From positions 68,849-132,848 of the forward strand of contig CAMDRT010000010.1 of assembly GCA_945906815.1 (NCBI GenBank): a stretch of 64,000 bases of DNA, written 5' to 3'. The position numbers were made by a program, and so were the translations under genes. Positions 24,436 through 32,809 of this stretch are shown here, piece after piece; within the stretch, counting starts at the first letter, position 1; the number at the start of each line of letters is the position of its first letter. Under the pieces are notes generated by a model that ran no database searches, had not been told where the DNA came from, and worked only from the letters and a program-made list of their open reading frames with translations. Source of the stretch: Bordetella parapertussis (lineage in GTDB: Bacteria; Pseudomonadota; Gammaproteobacteria; Burkholderiales; SG8-41).

Positions 24436-25155
24436 ATGTCACTGAAAGTATTGTCGGCGGGCGCGGTAAAGGGTGGCGTGGCGCAAATTGCCGCAGCGTA
24501 TACGCGTGCGAGCGGCTGTAAAGTCGAAGTCGAATTTACTCAGGTGCCCAAACTGCGCCAGCGCATCCTTGCGGGCGAGAGCGCCGATGTGCTGGTGGCA
24601 ACCGCAGGCGCAATGGATGCGTTTGCTGCTGCCGGAAAAATCGTAGTCGCCAGCCGCGCATTGCTCGGCCGCTCGCGCGTGGGCGTGGTGGTGCACCAGG
24701 ACGCGCCAGCGCCGGACGTGGCGGACACCGCCGCCTTTAAACGCGCGCTGCTGGCGGCCAGCGCGGTGGTGCATAACGATGCGTCCAGCGGTGTTTACCT
24801 GGCGGCACTGCTCGAAAAACTGGGGCTGACAGCGCAACTGGGAGACAGAATTGTGGTGGTCAACAGTGGCGCTGCGATCATCACCACGGTGGCGCAGCGC
24901 GGGCCGGGCACCGGAGGTACGAATGGCGCCGCTGGCGCCATAGGCCTGGGACAAATATCCGAGATCAGGGTGATGATCGACAAAGGTTGTGCGGTGAAAT
25001 TCGTCGCGCCGCTGCCCGACGCGATCCAGAATGTTACGACCTACTACGCTGCCGCCACCGCAGCCAGTGCGCTGCCCGCTGCTGCCACAGCGTTGGTGCG
25101 CGCGCTGACTGCGGATACGGCGAAGCCCCTATTTGCTGCCACCGGCATCGACTGA
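24436..25155 (+). CDS. ModA-like extracellular-type solute-binding protein, no signal peptide
   Basis: Type II periplasmic binding protein fold of the molybdate-binding (ModA-like) group, 239 residues. Key segments are LKVLSAGAVKGGVAQIAAAYTRASG (first lobe), VPKLRQRILAGESADVLVAT and SRVGVVVHQDAPAPDVAD. It starts directly in the first strand with no leader, so it is probably cytoplasmic. The frame from TTG 24418 adds only six residues and no signal. A GGGAG site precedes ATG 24436. Only 13 bases separate it from the DenD-like gene. Ligand unknown; ModA proper would need a signal and modBC, which are absent. Confidence 0.8.
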   Translation: MSLKVLSAGAVKGGVAQIAAAYTRASGCKVEVEFTQVPKLRQRILAGESADVLVATAGAMDAFAAAGKIVVASRALLGRSRVGVVVHQDAPAPDVADTAAFKRALLAASAVVHNDASSGVYLAALLEKLGLTAQLGDRIVVVNSGAAIITTVAQRGPGTGGTNGAAGAIGLGQISEIRVMIDKGCAVKFVAPLPDAIQNVTTYYAAATAASALPAAATALVRALTADTAKPLFAATGID

Positions 25156-25168
25156 GAGTGTGTAAACC

Positions 25169-26149
25169 ATGAAAATCCTGATCACCGGCGGCGCTGGATT
25201 CCTCGGTCAACGGCTAGCGCATGAGCTGCTAAAACCAGAGCAAAAACAAATAGTTACTGAGTTGGTGCTGGCGGACATCGCGCCTCTGAGCGATGCCGCT
25301 TTGGCGGCCGATGCGCGCGTGCGCAGCGTGACCGGCGATCTGCAACAGCGGCTTGCGCAAGGCCTGATGCACGGGGTTGACGGCGTGTTTCATCTGGCGG
25401 CGGCGGTGAGCGGCGAATGCGAAGCCGACATCGATGTCGGCTTGCGCGCGAATCTCGATACCACGCGCGCCTTGCTCGATGCGTGTCGCGCCTTGCCGCA
25501 TCCGGCGCCGCTGGTGTTCTCCAGCTCACTGGCCGTGTTCGGCGGCGCTATGTATGGTGGGCCGGAGGTGATCGCGGACAACACGCTGCCCATGCCGCAA
25601 AATTCTTATGGCACGCAAAAATTTGTGTGCGAGCAATTGATCGCCGATTACACCCGCAAGGGTTACCTCGACGGGCGCAGTGTGCGCTTGCCGACGGTGA
25701 CGGTGCGGCCCGGCAAGCCTAACAAGGCCGCGTCGGGGTTCATGAGCGGCATTATTCGCGAACCGCTGGCGGGTGTGAACGCGATGTGTCCGGTCGATCC
25801 ACAAACCGGGGTGTGGATTACCTCGCCGCGATTTGCCGTGGCGGGTTTGATGGCGGCTTATGAGACAGCGCAAGAGCGCTGGGGCGGTAGAACCGCGATG
25901 AATTTGCCGGGGCTGTCGGTGCGTGTGGCCGACATGCTGGCCGCGTTGCAACGGCACGGCGGTGCCGCGCTTACAGCCCGGGTGGATGTGGAAATAGACC
26001 CAACGATCTCAAACATTGTCGGCGGCTGGCCGTGGTTGTTTGACACGGCGCGCGCGCGTGCGCTGGGATTGTCCGGCCCCGCGACGATGGACGAATTGAT
26101 TGCCGAGTATGTTGCGGATTATCCAGACGCGGTGAAACGGGAAGCGTGA
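25169..26149 (+). CDS. denD: NAD-dependent epimerase/dehydratase family, D-erythronate dehydrogenase-like
   Basis: Extended short-chain dehydrogenase, 326 residues. The NAD motif GGAGFLGQRLA starts at residue 7. The catalytic triad is visible as FSSSLAVFGG and SYGTQKFVCEQL (Y-x-x-x-K). The stretch DGRSVRLPTVTVRPGKPN followed by SGIIREPLAGV is characteristic of the D-erythronate dehydrogenase (DenD) family, which oxidises D-erythronate to 2-keto-D-erythronate for entry into central metabolism. It follows the ModA-like gene by 13 bases. Partner genes of the known pathway (otnI, otnC, otnK types) are not in view, so the full route is not shown here. Confidence 0.85.
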   Translation: MKILITGGAGFLGQRLAHELLKPEQKQIVTELVLADIAPLSDAALAADARVRSVTGDLQQRLAQGLMHGVDGVFHLAAAVSGECEADIDVGLRANLDTTRALLDACRALPHPAPLVFSSSLAVFGGAMYGGPEVIADNTLPMPQNSYGTQKFVCEQLIADYTRKGYLDGRSVRLPTVTVRPGKPNKAASGFMSGIIREPLAGVNAMCPVDPQTGVWITSPRFAVAGLMAAYETAQERWGGRTAMNLPGLSVRVADMLAALQRHGGAALTARVDVEIDPTISNIVGGWPWLFDTARARALGLSGPATMDELIAEYVADYPDAVKREA

Positions 26150-26229
26150 GACCTGCGAAGCCGAAGGGGTCAGGCCTTGACTATTGCCTAGGTGACCCTA
26201 CGTTTTGCACGGCAAAGGCAACAGCCAAG

Positions 26230-26399
26230 GTCCTGTGTCACAGTAAATTTGTTCTATGAAATTTATGATGAAAATCAATGAAGGTAGGGTGGGCACGCTT
26301 TTGTGCCCACGCGGATACCAAACCGCGTGGGCAGACGATAAACCTGTCTGCCCACCCTACGCTATTCTCTGAGAACAAATTTACCCTGTCCTGTGTCAC
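26230..26399. mobile_element. MITE-like insertion flanked by 12-bp direct repeat
   Basis: GTCCTGTGTCAC occurs at 26230-26241 and again at 26388-26399 in the same orientation. The DNA between them (26242-26387, 146 bases) has inverted ends GTAAATTTGTTCT (26243-26255) and AGAACAAATTTAC (26372-26384). Inside is a second palindromic element with GTAGGGTGGGCA ends (26284-26360). This fits a small non-autonomous transposon with a target-site duplication. Twelve bases is longer than most families produce but within the range known for IS4-type elements. No transposase is present. Confidence 0.45.
26284..26360. repeat. GTAGGGTGGG inverted-repeat element
   Basis: Perfect 12-base terminal inverted repeats GTAGGGTGGGCA (26284-26295) and TGCCCACCCTAC (26349-26360) enclose inner palindromes (GTGCCCACGCGG, CCGCGTGGGC). 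Related elements of the same design lie at 32694-32800 and 39606-39705. Confidence 0.75.
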
Positions 26400-27423
26400 C
26401 GCTCACTTGCGCGATCCGATACACCCGCGCAGCCGTGTCGTGAAACAAAGCTGCGCGCTCGCCGGCGGTATAGCCTTGGGACAGCCGCTTGAACGCGTTG
26501 AACAACACGGTGTAGGAATACGACACCTTGTCGACCGGGAAATTGCTTTCAAACATGCAGCGCTGGGGGCCGAATTTTTCAATGGCGTAGTGCATCAATG
26601 GTGCCAGTGTGCTCGCCAGTTCCTCCGAGCCGATGGGTTTTGCGCGCGCGAGCCAATCGAAGCCAAAGCGGCGCTGTCCCACCCCGCCGAGTTTGAGCAC
26701 GACGTTCGGACACGCTGCTACGGCCGCCAGTCCGCGCCGCCACTCGGCGAGCACGGCGTCGTCGCGGTTTGCGTAGGAGCCCACGCGAACCAGGCCGCCG
26801 ATGTGATTCAGCACGATGGTCAGTTCCGGCACCGCACGCGCCAGTTCCGCCAATTCATCCAGTTGCGGATGGTAGAGCGAATTGTCGAGCGTCAAGCCCA
26901 TCTTCGCCAGCACCCGCGCACCGGCGCGGTATTGCGGGGTGGACATCACGCCCTGAATGTCGCGCTTTGCCAGTTCCGGGCTTGCATCCCACCCGGTGGC
27001 ATGCCGTATGCCGCGAAAGCGGCCGGGACTCGCCGCCTGCAACGCTTCCAGCACGGGGGCGACGCGATCGCCCAGTTTCAAATCGGCGTGACCGACAATG
27101 GCGGCGGCGATTTTCGTGGGACCGTGTATTCCGCTTGCTGCTTCATGGGCAAGGCCATCGATGTGCTCGACTTCGCCCACCGGCTGCATCGCCTCCGGCC
27201 CATCGCTACGATAAAACGCCTTGACCTCGATGAATACCGTTGAGTGCACAGCATGGCCGCTCGCGCGGATGTCTGCAGCCAGGTCGGGCAGCAGGTAGCG
27301 CTGGTAGGCTGGCGGCTCATGCCGCTGCGCCCATAGGTGATGATGCGGGTCGCAGATGGGAAGCGCTGGTTCCAGCGCCGTTTCAGGCGTGAGTTGCAAC
27401 CAGGCAGGGTCGCCTATGGGCAT
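26362..27423 (-). CDS. Amidohydrolase family 2 protein (lactonase-like)
   Basis: Metal-dependent hydrolase of 353 residues related to 2-pyrone-4,6-dicarboxylate lactonase and L-fuconolactonase. The D-P-H-H-H-L-W motif (CDPHHHLW, near residue 24) supplies the N-terminal metal ligands. RGIRHATGWD and LNHIGGL follow, and the C-terminal MFESNFPVDK carries the catalytic acid position (Asn in place of the usual Ser/Asp region). The stop codon and the last eight or so residues come from the inserted repeat at 26242-26387, so the natural C-terminus has been replaced. It is followed on the same strand by nothing and preceded by a Bug protein 47 bases upstream. Confidence 0.85.
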   Translation of the reverse strand: MPIGDPAWLQLTPETALEPALPICDPHHHLWAQRHEPPAYQRYLLPDLAADIRASGHAVHSTVFIEVKAFYRSDGPEAMQPVGEVEHIDGLAHEAASGIHGPTKIAAAIVGHADLKLGDRVAPVLEALQAASPGRFRGIRHATGWDASPELAKRDIQGVMSTPQYRAGARVLAKMGLTLDNSLYHPQLDELAELARAVPELTIVLNHIGGLVRVGSYANRDDAVLAEWRRGLAAVAACPNVVLKLGGVGQRRFGFDWLARAKPIGSEELASTLAPLMHYAIEKFGPQRCMFESNFPVDKVSYSYTVLFNAFKRLSQGYTAGERAALFHDTAARVYRIAQVSGDTGQGKFVLRE

Positions 27424-27470
27424 GGGTTACTCCTTGATGAACAGATCAGGAACTGAATAGGTCGCGCGCT

Positions 27471-28430
27471 TCATTCCAGCGGCACGTTCGCTTCCTTAAT
27501 CAGCTTGCGCCATAGCACGAGATCGTTGCGGTTGATCGTCGCCAATTCTGCGGGCGTCGAGCCTTCGACGGCGTAACCAAACGAAAGGAATTTCTCGCGC
27601 ACCTCACCCTGACCGAGCGCCAGGTTGATCTCCTTGTTGAGGCGGGCAACGATTTCCCCGGGGAGTTTCGCCGGTCCGAAGATGCCTGCCCAGTGCCGCA
27701 CCGTCACCTGCGGGACGCCGGCTTCGTCTACGGTGGGCACATCGGGTAGTAGCGGGGAACGATTTTTCAGCAACACTGCCAGCGCCCGCAACCTGTTTTC
27801 CTTGTGCAGCGCGATCGCCGTGCCGGAGCTGTTGATGGAGGAATGCAAGCGGCCGGCGAGCAGATCTGGTGTCATCGGTCCCTCTCCCTTGTAGGGCACC
27901 TGCAGCACCTCCGTGCCGGTGGCGCGCGCCAACTGGATGTACTGAAAGCCGGACAGGGCATTGGGAATGCCGCAATTCAGTTTGCCCGGATGGGCTTTGG
28001 CGTGGGCGATAAATTCGCTCAGCGTTTTCGCGGGGACGCCGGGGTGCACGTACAGGAATTGCGTGGCACGCCCCATCATCGACACGGGCGTGAAATCCCG
28101 GGCAGGATCGTAGTGGGGTGCCTTGCGCAGCGCCACCGCTGCCGTCATCGCGTTGACCGAACCGAAGAGCAGGGTATGGCCATCCGACGGCGCGCGCATG
28201 GCGAGCTCCGCCGAGAGCGCGCCATCTGCCCCGGGGCGGTTGTCGACCACCACCGGCTGGCGCATTTGTTCGGACAGTGCGGCACCCAGAATACGGGTGG
28301 CGGGATCGGCGGAGCCGCCCGGAGGGAAGCCGACGATAAAGCGTATGGGCCTGCTGGGATATTGCGCGAGTGCTGCGCCAGCGGCCATGCAGATGGTGCA
28401 TGCGTATATAAATGTCAGTCGTTTGCGCAT
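27471..28430 (-). CDS. Bug/TctC-family periplasmic binding protein
   Basis: TTT-system binding protein, 319 residues, with a signal peptide MRKRLTFIYACTICMAAGAALA and the family opening QYPSRPIRFIVGFPPGGSADPATRI. The ligand-loop sequence VVVDNRPGADGALSAELAM and the second-lobe VPYKGEGPMTPDLLAGRLH are canonical. It ends ELATINRNDLVLWRKLIKEANV. It is in one unit with the lactonase-like amidohydrolase, which hints that the ligand is a lactone-forming or pyrone acid, but that is inference. Its start lies 95 bases after the end of the CocE-type gene on the same strand. Confidence 0.93.
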   Translation of the reverse strand: MRKRLTFIYACTICMAAGAALAQYPSRPIRFIVGFPPGGSADPATRILGAALSEQMRQPVVVDNRPGADGALSAELAMRAPSDGHTLLFGSVNAMTAAVALRKAPHYDPARDFTPVSMMGRATQFLYVHPGVPAKTLSEFIAHAKAHPGKLNCGIPNALSGFQYIQLARATGTEVLQVPYKGEGPMTPDLLAGRLHSSINSSGTAIALHKENRLRALAVLLKNRSPLLPDVPTVDEAGVPQVTVRHWAGIFGPAKLPGEIVARLNKEINLALGQGEVREKFLSFGYAVEGSTPAELATINRNDLVLWRKLIKEANVPLE

Positions 28431-28525
28431 CGCTTGCTCCAGAAAACATCGTCTTTAAAGTTGCAAAACCCCTGCTGTAGCGCAGGCTTGAGTGAACGCA
28501 ACGTGCATCGCGCTGCCTTCGAAAC

Positions 28526-30268
28526 TTACTTCGCCGGTATCACCGGCAGCAGCAGCGCCGCGGGATGCTGCGGGCCAAAGTGCAGCGTGACTGTGCCGCC
28601 GAAGATTTCTGGCGGGCGGTCCAGTGGATCGTCGTGCATGAAAGGGCCGCAGCCACTCATCGGATTTTTCATGTTGGAGAGCGAGGCGGCCGACTGGCCG
28701 TGGTCGTAGTCTTTGCCTTTGACGGTGAGCGCGACGCGATGGCCTTTGGGTACGACGATGCAGGAAGGCCAGATTTCTATATCGAGTTCCACAATCTCCC
28801 CCGGCGTCAGCGGCTGTTTTTCGTCGTGCGTGTGATAGGGACGATAGGGCAGCGTGAGCGCGCGGTCGAGTTTGCGGTGCGAGGCGCGTAGCCAGCCCTG
28901 CGCGATGGGCGTCTTGGGATCGAGTGCGCCTTGAAATAAAACTTCCTGATTCTGCGCATCGAACACGCGCAGGATGATGAATAGGTCGGCATCCGCGGTG
29001 GATGAGGACACAAATAATTTCAGCGCGGAGGGGCCGGTGATTTCGGTTTCCCTTTCCAGGGGCGGCGTGGAGAACGTAATACCATCGCCCATGGCCTCGT
29101 ACGTTATTGTTTTTACGGCATTATTTATGGTTGTGCCGAGAGCAAGCGGTGCTGGGGCGAGGTAAAAATTTGTCCATTGCGTGCGTGCAAGCGGCCATTC
29201 ATGTTCATGGCGCAGCACGAATTTTTCGCCAGGATGGCGAATTTGCAATTGCACTTTCGGTTGCTGCTCCCAGCCGTTTTGTTCGCCCTTGAGAAAATAG
29301 TCGAAGAATTTTTTCTGCAAGCCCACGCCGTAGTCGGTATAAAACGGCGCCCAGTGCGAGCCGCCGTGCGCTTCCAGCCATTTTTGGCTGGAAGCGGCAC
29401 GCGTGTAGCCTTCGAAGTTGCCGCGCGGATGCAGTCCCTGCCCGCCCCAGTTGGCGGCGGAGAGCAGCGGCACGGTCACTTTCGACAGATCGCCGCTGCG
29501 CTCGCGGTAGTACGGCCCGTCCAGGGTGTTGTGGATGAGGTTGGACCACATGTCTTCGCGGTTCTTTACCAGCTCCGCATCGCTCAGCGTTTCAGGTCCG
29601 CAGGCGAGTTCACCGGTGAGCGCGCTGCGTGTGCCCTGTACGCCGACGCCGTGCTGCACGGTTTTCACCTGCATTTCCTGCCAGTTTTTGCGGAACACGC
29701 AGATGATGCCGCCGTGGTGGGTGGAGTCGCGGTAGTTATCGACCCAGCCTTCCCACACGCAGATCGCGGCCAGATGCGGTGGCTGGGTGGCGGCTGCGCG
29801 CCACTGGTTGGCGGCATAGTACGAAATGCCGTTTAATCCAATTTTGCCGCTGCACCAGGGCTGCACCGCTGCCCACTCGATGCAGTCGTGAAAATCCTGG
29901 TTCTCGCGCGCGTCGTTGTGGCGCAGGTAGCCCGGCGAACGTCCTGCGCCGCGCGAATCCACGCGCACACAGGCGTAACCGTCGGGCACCCATTTTTCGG
30001 GATCGACGACTTCCCAGTTTTGATACTGGTTGCTGCTGTTGGCAACCGCATCGGGATTTTCGCGGCACATGATTTCCCACGCGGTTTTATAGCCCTCCTG
30101 AAACGCGAGGCCTTTGCCGTACGGCCCGTAGCTCACCAGTGCCGGATATTTGCCCTCGGTCAGCGGGCGAAACACGTCGGCGCGCAGCACCGTGCCGTCG
30201 TCCATGGTGAGCGGCACATCCCAGTCGATGCGCATGTGGTCACGAATTTCGGATTTGTAGTCGGGCAT
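28526..30268 (-). CDS. CocE/NonD family hydrolase (X-Pro dipeptidyl-peptidase S15-like)
   Basis: Serine hydrolase of 580 residues in the CocE/NonD family (cocaine esterase, glutaryl-7-ACA acylase). The N-terminal alpha/beta hydrolase domain has RVDSRGAGRSPG and the nucleophile elbow GLNGISYYA; the His region reads HGGSHWAPFY, and an Asp is expected near GGQGLHPRG. A C-terminal jelly-roll domain begins about residue 350, with LKLFVSSSTADADLFI and IWPSCIVVPKGHRVAL. There is no signal peptide, so it acts in the cytoplasm. It is first in a co-directional run with a Bug protein and an amidohydrolase. Likely an esterase or amide hydrolase; substrate unknown. Confidence 0.9.
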   Translation of the reverse strand: MPDYKSEIRDHMRIDWDVPLTMDDGTVLRADVFRPLTEGKYPALVSYGPYGKGLAFQEGYKTAWEIMCRENPDAVANSSNQYQNWEVVDPEKWVPDGYACVRVDSRGAGRSPGYLRHNDARENQDFHDCIEWAAVQPWCSGKIGLNGISYYAANQWRAAATQPPHLAAICVWEGWVDNYRDSTHHGGIICVFRKNWQEMQVKTVQHGVGVQGTRSALTGELACGPETLSDAELVKNREDMWSNLIHNTLDGPYYRERSGDLSKVTVPLLSAANWGGQGLHPRGNFEGYTRAASSQKWLEAHGGSHWAPFYTDYGVGLQKKFFDYFLKGEQNGWEQQPKVQLQIRHPGEKFVLRHEHEWPLARTQWTNFYLAPAPLALGTTINNAVKTITYEAMGDGITFSTPPLERETEITGPSALKLFVSSSTADADLFIILRVFDAQNQEVLFQGALDPKTPIAQGWLRASHRKLDRALTLPYRPYHTHDEKQPLTPGEIVELDIEIWPSCIVVPKGHRVALTVKGKDYDHGQSAASLSNMKNPMSGCGPFMHDDPLDRPPEIFGGTVTLHFGPQHPAALLLPVIPAK

Positions 30269-30325
30269 GTTTATGTTCCTTGGACGATGCGCCGGGAATG
30301 CCGCAGCGGAAAAACTATTTTAACC

Positions 30326-30351
30326 ACAGATGAACACAGATGAACACAGAT
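30326..30351. repeat. Short tandem repeat, 10-base ACAGATGAAC unit
   Basis: ACAGATGAAC is repeated 2.6 times in the leader between the CocE-type gene (divergent) and the PrpD gene. It is in a 250-base gap (30269-30518) that otherwise holds nothing I recognise apart from the promoters expected for the two divergent genes. Confidence 0.5.
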
Positions 30352-30518
30352 CAGATCAACGACCAAAGGATGCTGTGATCTTCCGAGCTAGGCCATAGTA
30401 TAGTCTGCCGGTTAGCGGGAATAATTCGCTGCGCACTGCAAGACTGCGCGTGTTGCAGGTGGTGCAGACATTAGTCAGCGCAGTGGTGGATGAAATAAAC
30501 AACAGCGGAGGCACCGGC

Positions 30519-31868
30519 GTGGAATTCGGACAGACGTTGGCGGAATATGTGAAGCGCATTACCTTGGACCATGTTCCCCAGCGGGATATCGAGGTTGCGA
30601 AGCTGGCCATCCTGGATCAGATAGGTGTTGCTCTAGCCGGCGTGGGCGAGGCCCCGGCGGTCAAGGTGCAGGACCTAGTCAATCGCTGCACGGCCCATGA
30701 GGCCACCGTACTGGGCACGCCGCGAAAAACCTCCACCTGGCTGGCCGCGCTGGTCAACGGCACCCTGGGGCACACCCTGGACTTTGACGATTGCTCCAGC
30801 TTCGGGCATCCGAGCGTGGTGCTCGTCCCCGCGATGCTGGCTAGCGGCGAAACGCAGGAGCGCAGCGGGCGCGACTTGCTGGAAGCGTACATAGCGGGTT
30901 ACGAAATTGGCGAGGCGCTGTCGCGCATCGTCCCGCGGCGTGCCGACCAGTTTCATGGCTTGCACAGCACGGCCATGTTCGGGCCGCTTACGTCTGCTAC
31001 CGTGTCCGGTAGGCTGTTGGGTCTCACGCTCTCGCAACAGCGTCACGCCTGGGGCATCGCGGCCTCGCAGGCGGGCGGCCTCACCGGCAATTTCGGCACC
31101 CACACCAAGCCCTTGCATGGCGGCATCGCGTCGCAGGCTGGCGTGATGGCGGCGGAGCTGGCCGCGAGCGGGTTCGAGGCCAACCCTGACGCGCTCGATG
31201 CGCCGCTCGGCTACATCTCGAGCGTCGTCGCGGCAGGCAGGATGGAGGGCGTCGATGTCGGCAAGGCCACTGCGGAGCTGGGGCTATGGCACATAGCCGA
31301 TACCTGGCGCTTGAAAAAATATCCCTGCGGCTACATTGCCCAGGGCGCGATAGACGCGGCACTGCGGTTTCGTGAGCAGAGCGGATTGCGGCTCGAGGAC
31401 CTCACCGCGGTGGAGATTCGTGTGCCACACCTGCAGCCCTATTTCAAGGTCAAGCCGACGGGCGAGTTTGCCGGCAAGTTCGGCTATGAGTACCCGGTGG
31501 CGTGTGCCCTCCTCGATGGTGAGGTGCGCAAAAAAACTTTCTCGGACGCAGCGTTCAAGCGTGCGGATTTGCAGCGCCACCTCGGCAAGTTCAGGACGGT
31601 GGAGGACCCTGCCTGCGCCACTGATAAAGGCCCGCTGGGCGTGCTGGTGATCCAAGCCCAAGGCAGGACCAGCATGCAACCGATCGAAATACCACTGGGT
31701 GACGCCAAGCGGCCGCTCCCGCCCGCGCAGGTCGTGGACAAGTACCTGCGCAATGCCGGGGAGGTGATAGGCGCGGACGCAGCCAAACGCACGGCGCATA
31801 TGTTGCTGGAAATCGAGACGCTCTCAAGCATGCGGCCTCTACTGGACCTGCTGGCGCAGCGCTCGTAG
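30519..31868 (+). CDS. MmgE/PrpD family protein (2-methylcitrate dehydratase-like)
   Basis: Member of the MmgE/PrpD family, 449 residues, which includes 2-methylcitrate dehydratase and cis-aconitate decarboxylase. Typical segments are AKLAILDQIGVALAG, AALVNGTLGHTLDFDDCSSFGHPSVVLVPAML, FHGLHSTAMFGPL, AASQAGGLTGNFGTHTKPLHGG and WRLKKYPCGYIAQGAIDAAL. GTG 30519 has a GGAGG ribosome site at 30507-30511 and begins VEFGQTLAEYVKRI as family members do; TTG 30450 would add 23 unlikely residues. No prpB or prpC lies next to it, so it is probably a catabolic relative acting on another hydroxy or tricarboxylic acid. It is followed by an SDR gene after 49 bases. Confidence 0.9.
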   Translation: MEFGQTLAEYVKRITLDHVPQRDIEVAKLAILDQIGVALAGVGEAPAVKVQDLVNRCTAHEATVLGTPRKTSTWLAALVNGTLGHTLDFDDCSSFGHPSVVLVPAMLASGETQERSGRDLLEAYIAGYEIGEALSRIVPRRADQFHGLHSTAMFGPLTSATVSGRLLGLTLSQQRHAWGIAASQAGGLTGNFGTHTKPLHGGIASQAGVMAAELAASGFEANPDALDAPLGYISSVVAAGRMEGVDVGKATAELGLWHIADTWRLKKYPCGYIAQGAIDAALRFREQSGLRLEDLTAVEIRVPHLQPYFKVKPTGEFAGKFGYEYPVACALLDGEVRKKTFSDAAFKRADLQRHLGKFRTVEDPACATDKGPLGVLVIQAQGRTSMQPIEIPLGDAKRPLPPAQVVDKYLRNAGEVIGADAAKRTAHMLLEIETLSSMRPLLDLLAQRS

Positions 31869-31917
31869 TGTATACAGGAAACCTGCGCGTAATTTTCAAA
31901 AACTCTGGGAGCACGAC

Positions 31918-32670
31918 ATGGCGGAACGGAATGGGGAACTCGCGGGCAAAGTGGCATTGATCACCGGCGCGGCGAAAAACATTGGGCGTGCCACGGCGCT
32001 GGAACTGGCGCAAGCCGGCGCAGCGGTGGCGGTGAATACCCGCTATTCGGTGGACGATGCAAAAAAAGTCGTCGCAGAAATACGCGCCGCAGGTGGTCAG
32101 GCGGAAGCCTATGTCGCTGATATTGCCGACCCTAAAGCGGCACAGGGCATGGTCGATAGCGTGATGCAGAAATTTGGCCGGGTGGATTTTCTGGTGCTCA
32201 ACGCCTCGGTGCGCACCGAAAAACCGTTTCTGGAGTTGAGCTACGAGGAGTGGCGCGTGCCGCTGTCGATCACGCTCGATGGCGCGTTTTATCTGGCGCA
32301 GGCATGCCTGCCGTCGATGATCGCCAACGGCGGCGGCAGTATTGTCACGCTGGGCGGCATGATGTCCTTATCGGGCGCGAAAAAACGCATCCACGGCTCA
32401 GTGGCCAAACATGGCTTGGTGGGCTTCACACGCGGCATCGCGCGCGAGTTCGGCGATCGCAACATACGCGCGAATTGCATTGCGCCGGGGCAGATGAATA
32501 CCGTACGCGCAGCGGGCCGCACCGCGCCGGTGGGCGCTGAATTGGTGCCCTTGGGGCGTAAGGGCGATGCGGAAGAAATCGCCACCGTGGTGCGTTTTCT
32601 GTGCGGGCCTGGGGCTAGCTATGTGAACGGACAGTCGCTGCAGATCAACGGCGGACAGATGATGTTTTGA
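31918..32670 (+). CDS. Short-chain dehydrogenase/reductase lacking the catalytic Tyr
   Basis: SDR-fold protein of 250 residues. The cofactor motif TGAAKNIGRATAL and VNTRYS (NADP-type Arg) are present, as are LNASVRT and the C-terminal PGASYVNGQSLQINGGQMM. However, the catalytic region reads SIVTLGGMMSLSGAKKRIHGSVAKHGLVGFT. By alignment with ordinary SDRs the catalytic Ser and Tyr positions are both Gly, and only the Lys of Y-x-x-x-K remains. The protein may use the nearby His, or may bind cofactor without classical reduction. It sits 49 bases after the PrpD gene and is probably co-transcribed with it. Confidence 0.85.
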   Translation: MAERNGELAGKVALITGAAKNIGRATALELAQAGAAVAVNTRYSVDDAKKVVAEIRAAGGQAEAYVADIADPKAAQGMVDSVMQKFGRVDFLVLNASVRTEKPFLELSYEEWRVPLSITLDGAFYLAQACLPSMIANGGGSIVTLGGMMSLSGAKKRIHGSVAKHGLVGFTRGIAREFGDRNIRANCIAPGQMNTVRAAGRTAPVGAELVPLGRKGDAEEIATVVRFLCGPGASYVNGQSLQINGGQMMF

Positions 32671-32693
32671 TGAGAGGCCACTATAGTGGGGTG

Positions 32694-32800
32694 GTAGGGT
32701 GGGTTAGCGCAGCGTAACCCACCGCAGCGCAAACGCAACGCGAACGCAACTGCGGGGAACGGTGGGTTACGGCGCAAAGAGCACGCCTAACCCACCCTAC
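32694..32800. repeat. GTAGGGTGGGTTA inverted-repeat element
   Basis: Perfect 13-base terminal inverted repeats GTAGGGTGGGTTA (32694-32706) and TAACCCACCCTAC (32788-32800) flank inner repeats (GCGCAGCGTAACCCACC and GGTGGGTTACGGCGC). The element sits between convergent genes, the SDR and the UGSC selenoprotein, and ends 10 bases before the latter's stop codon. Confidence 0.75.
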
Positions 32801-32809
32801 AGTTTGCCG

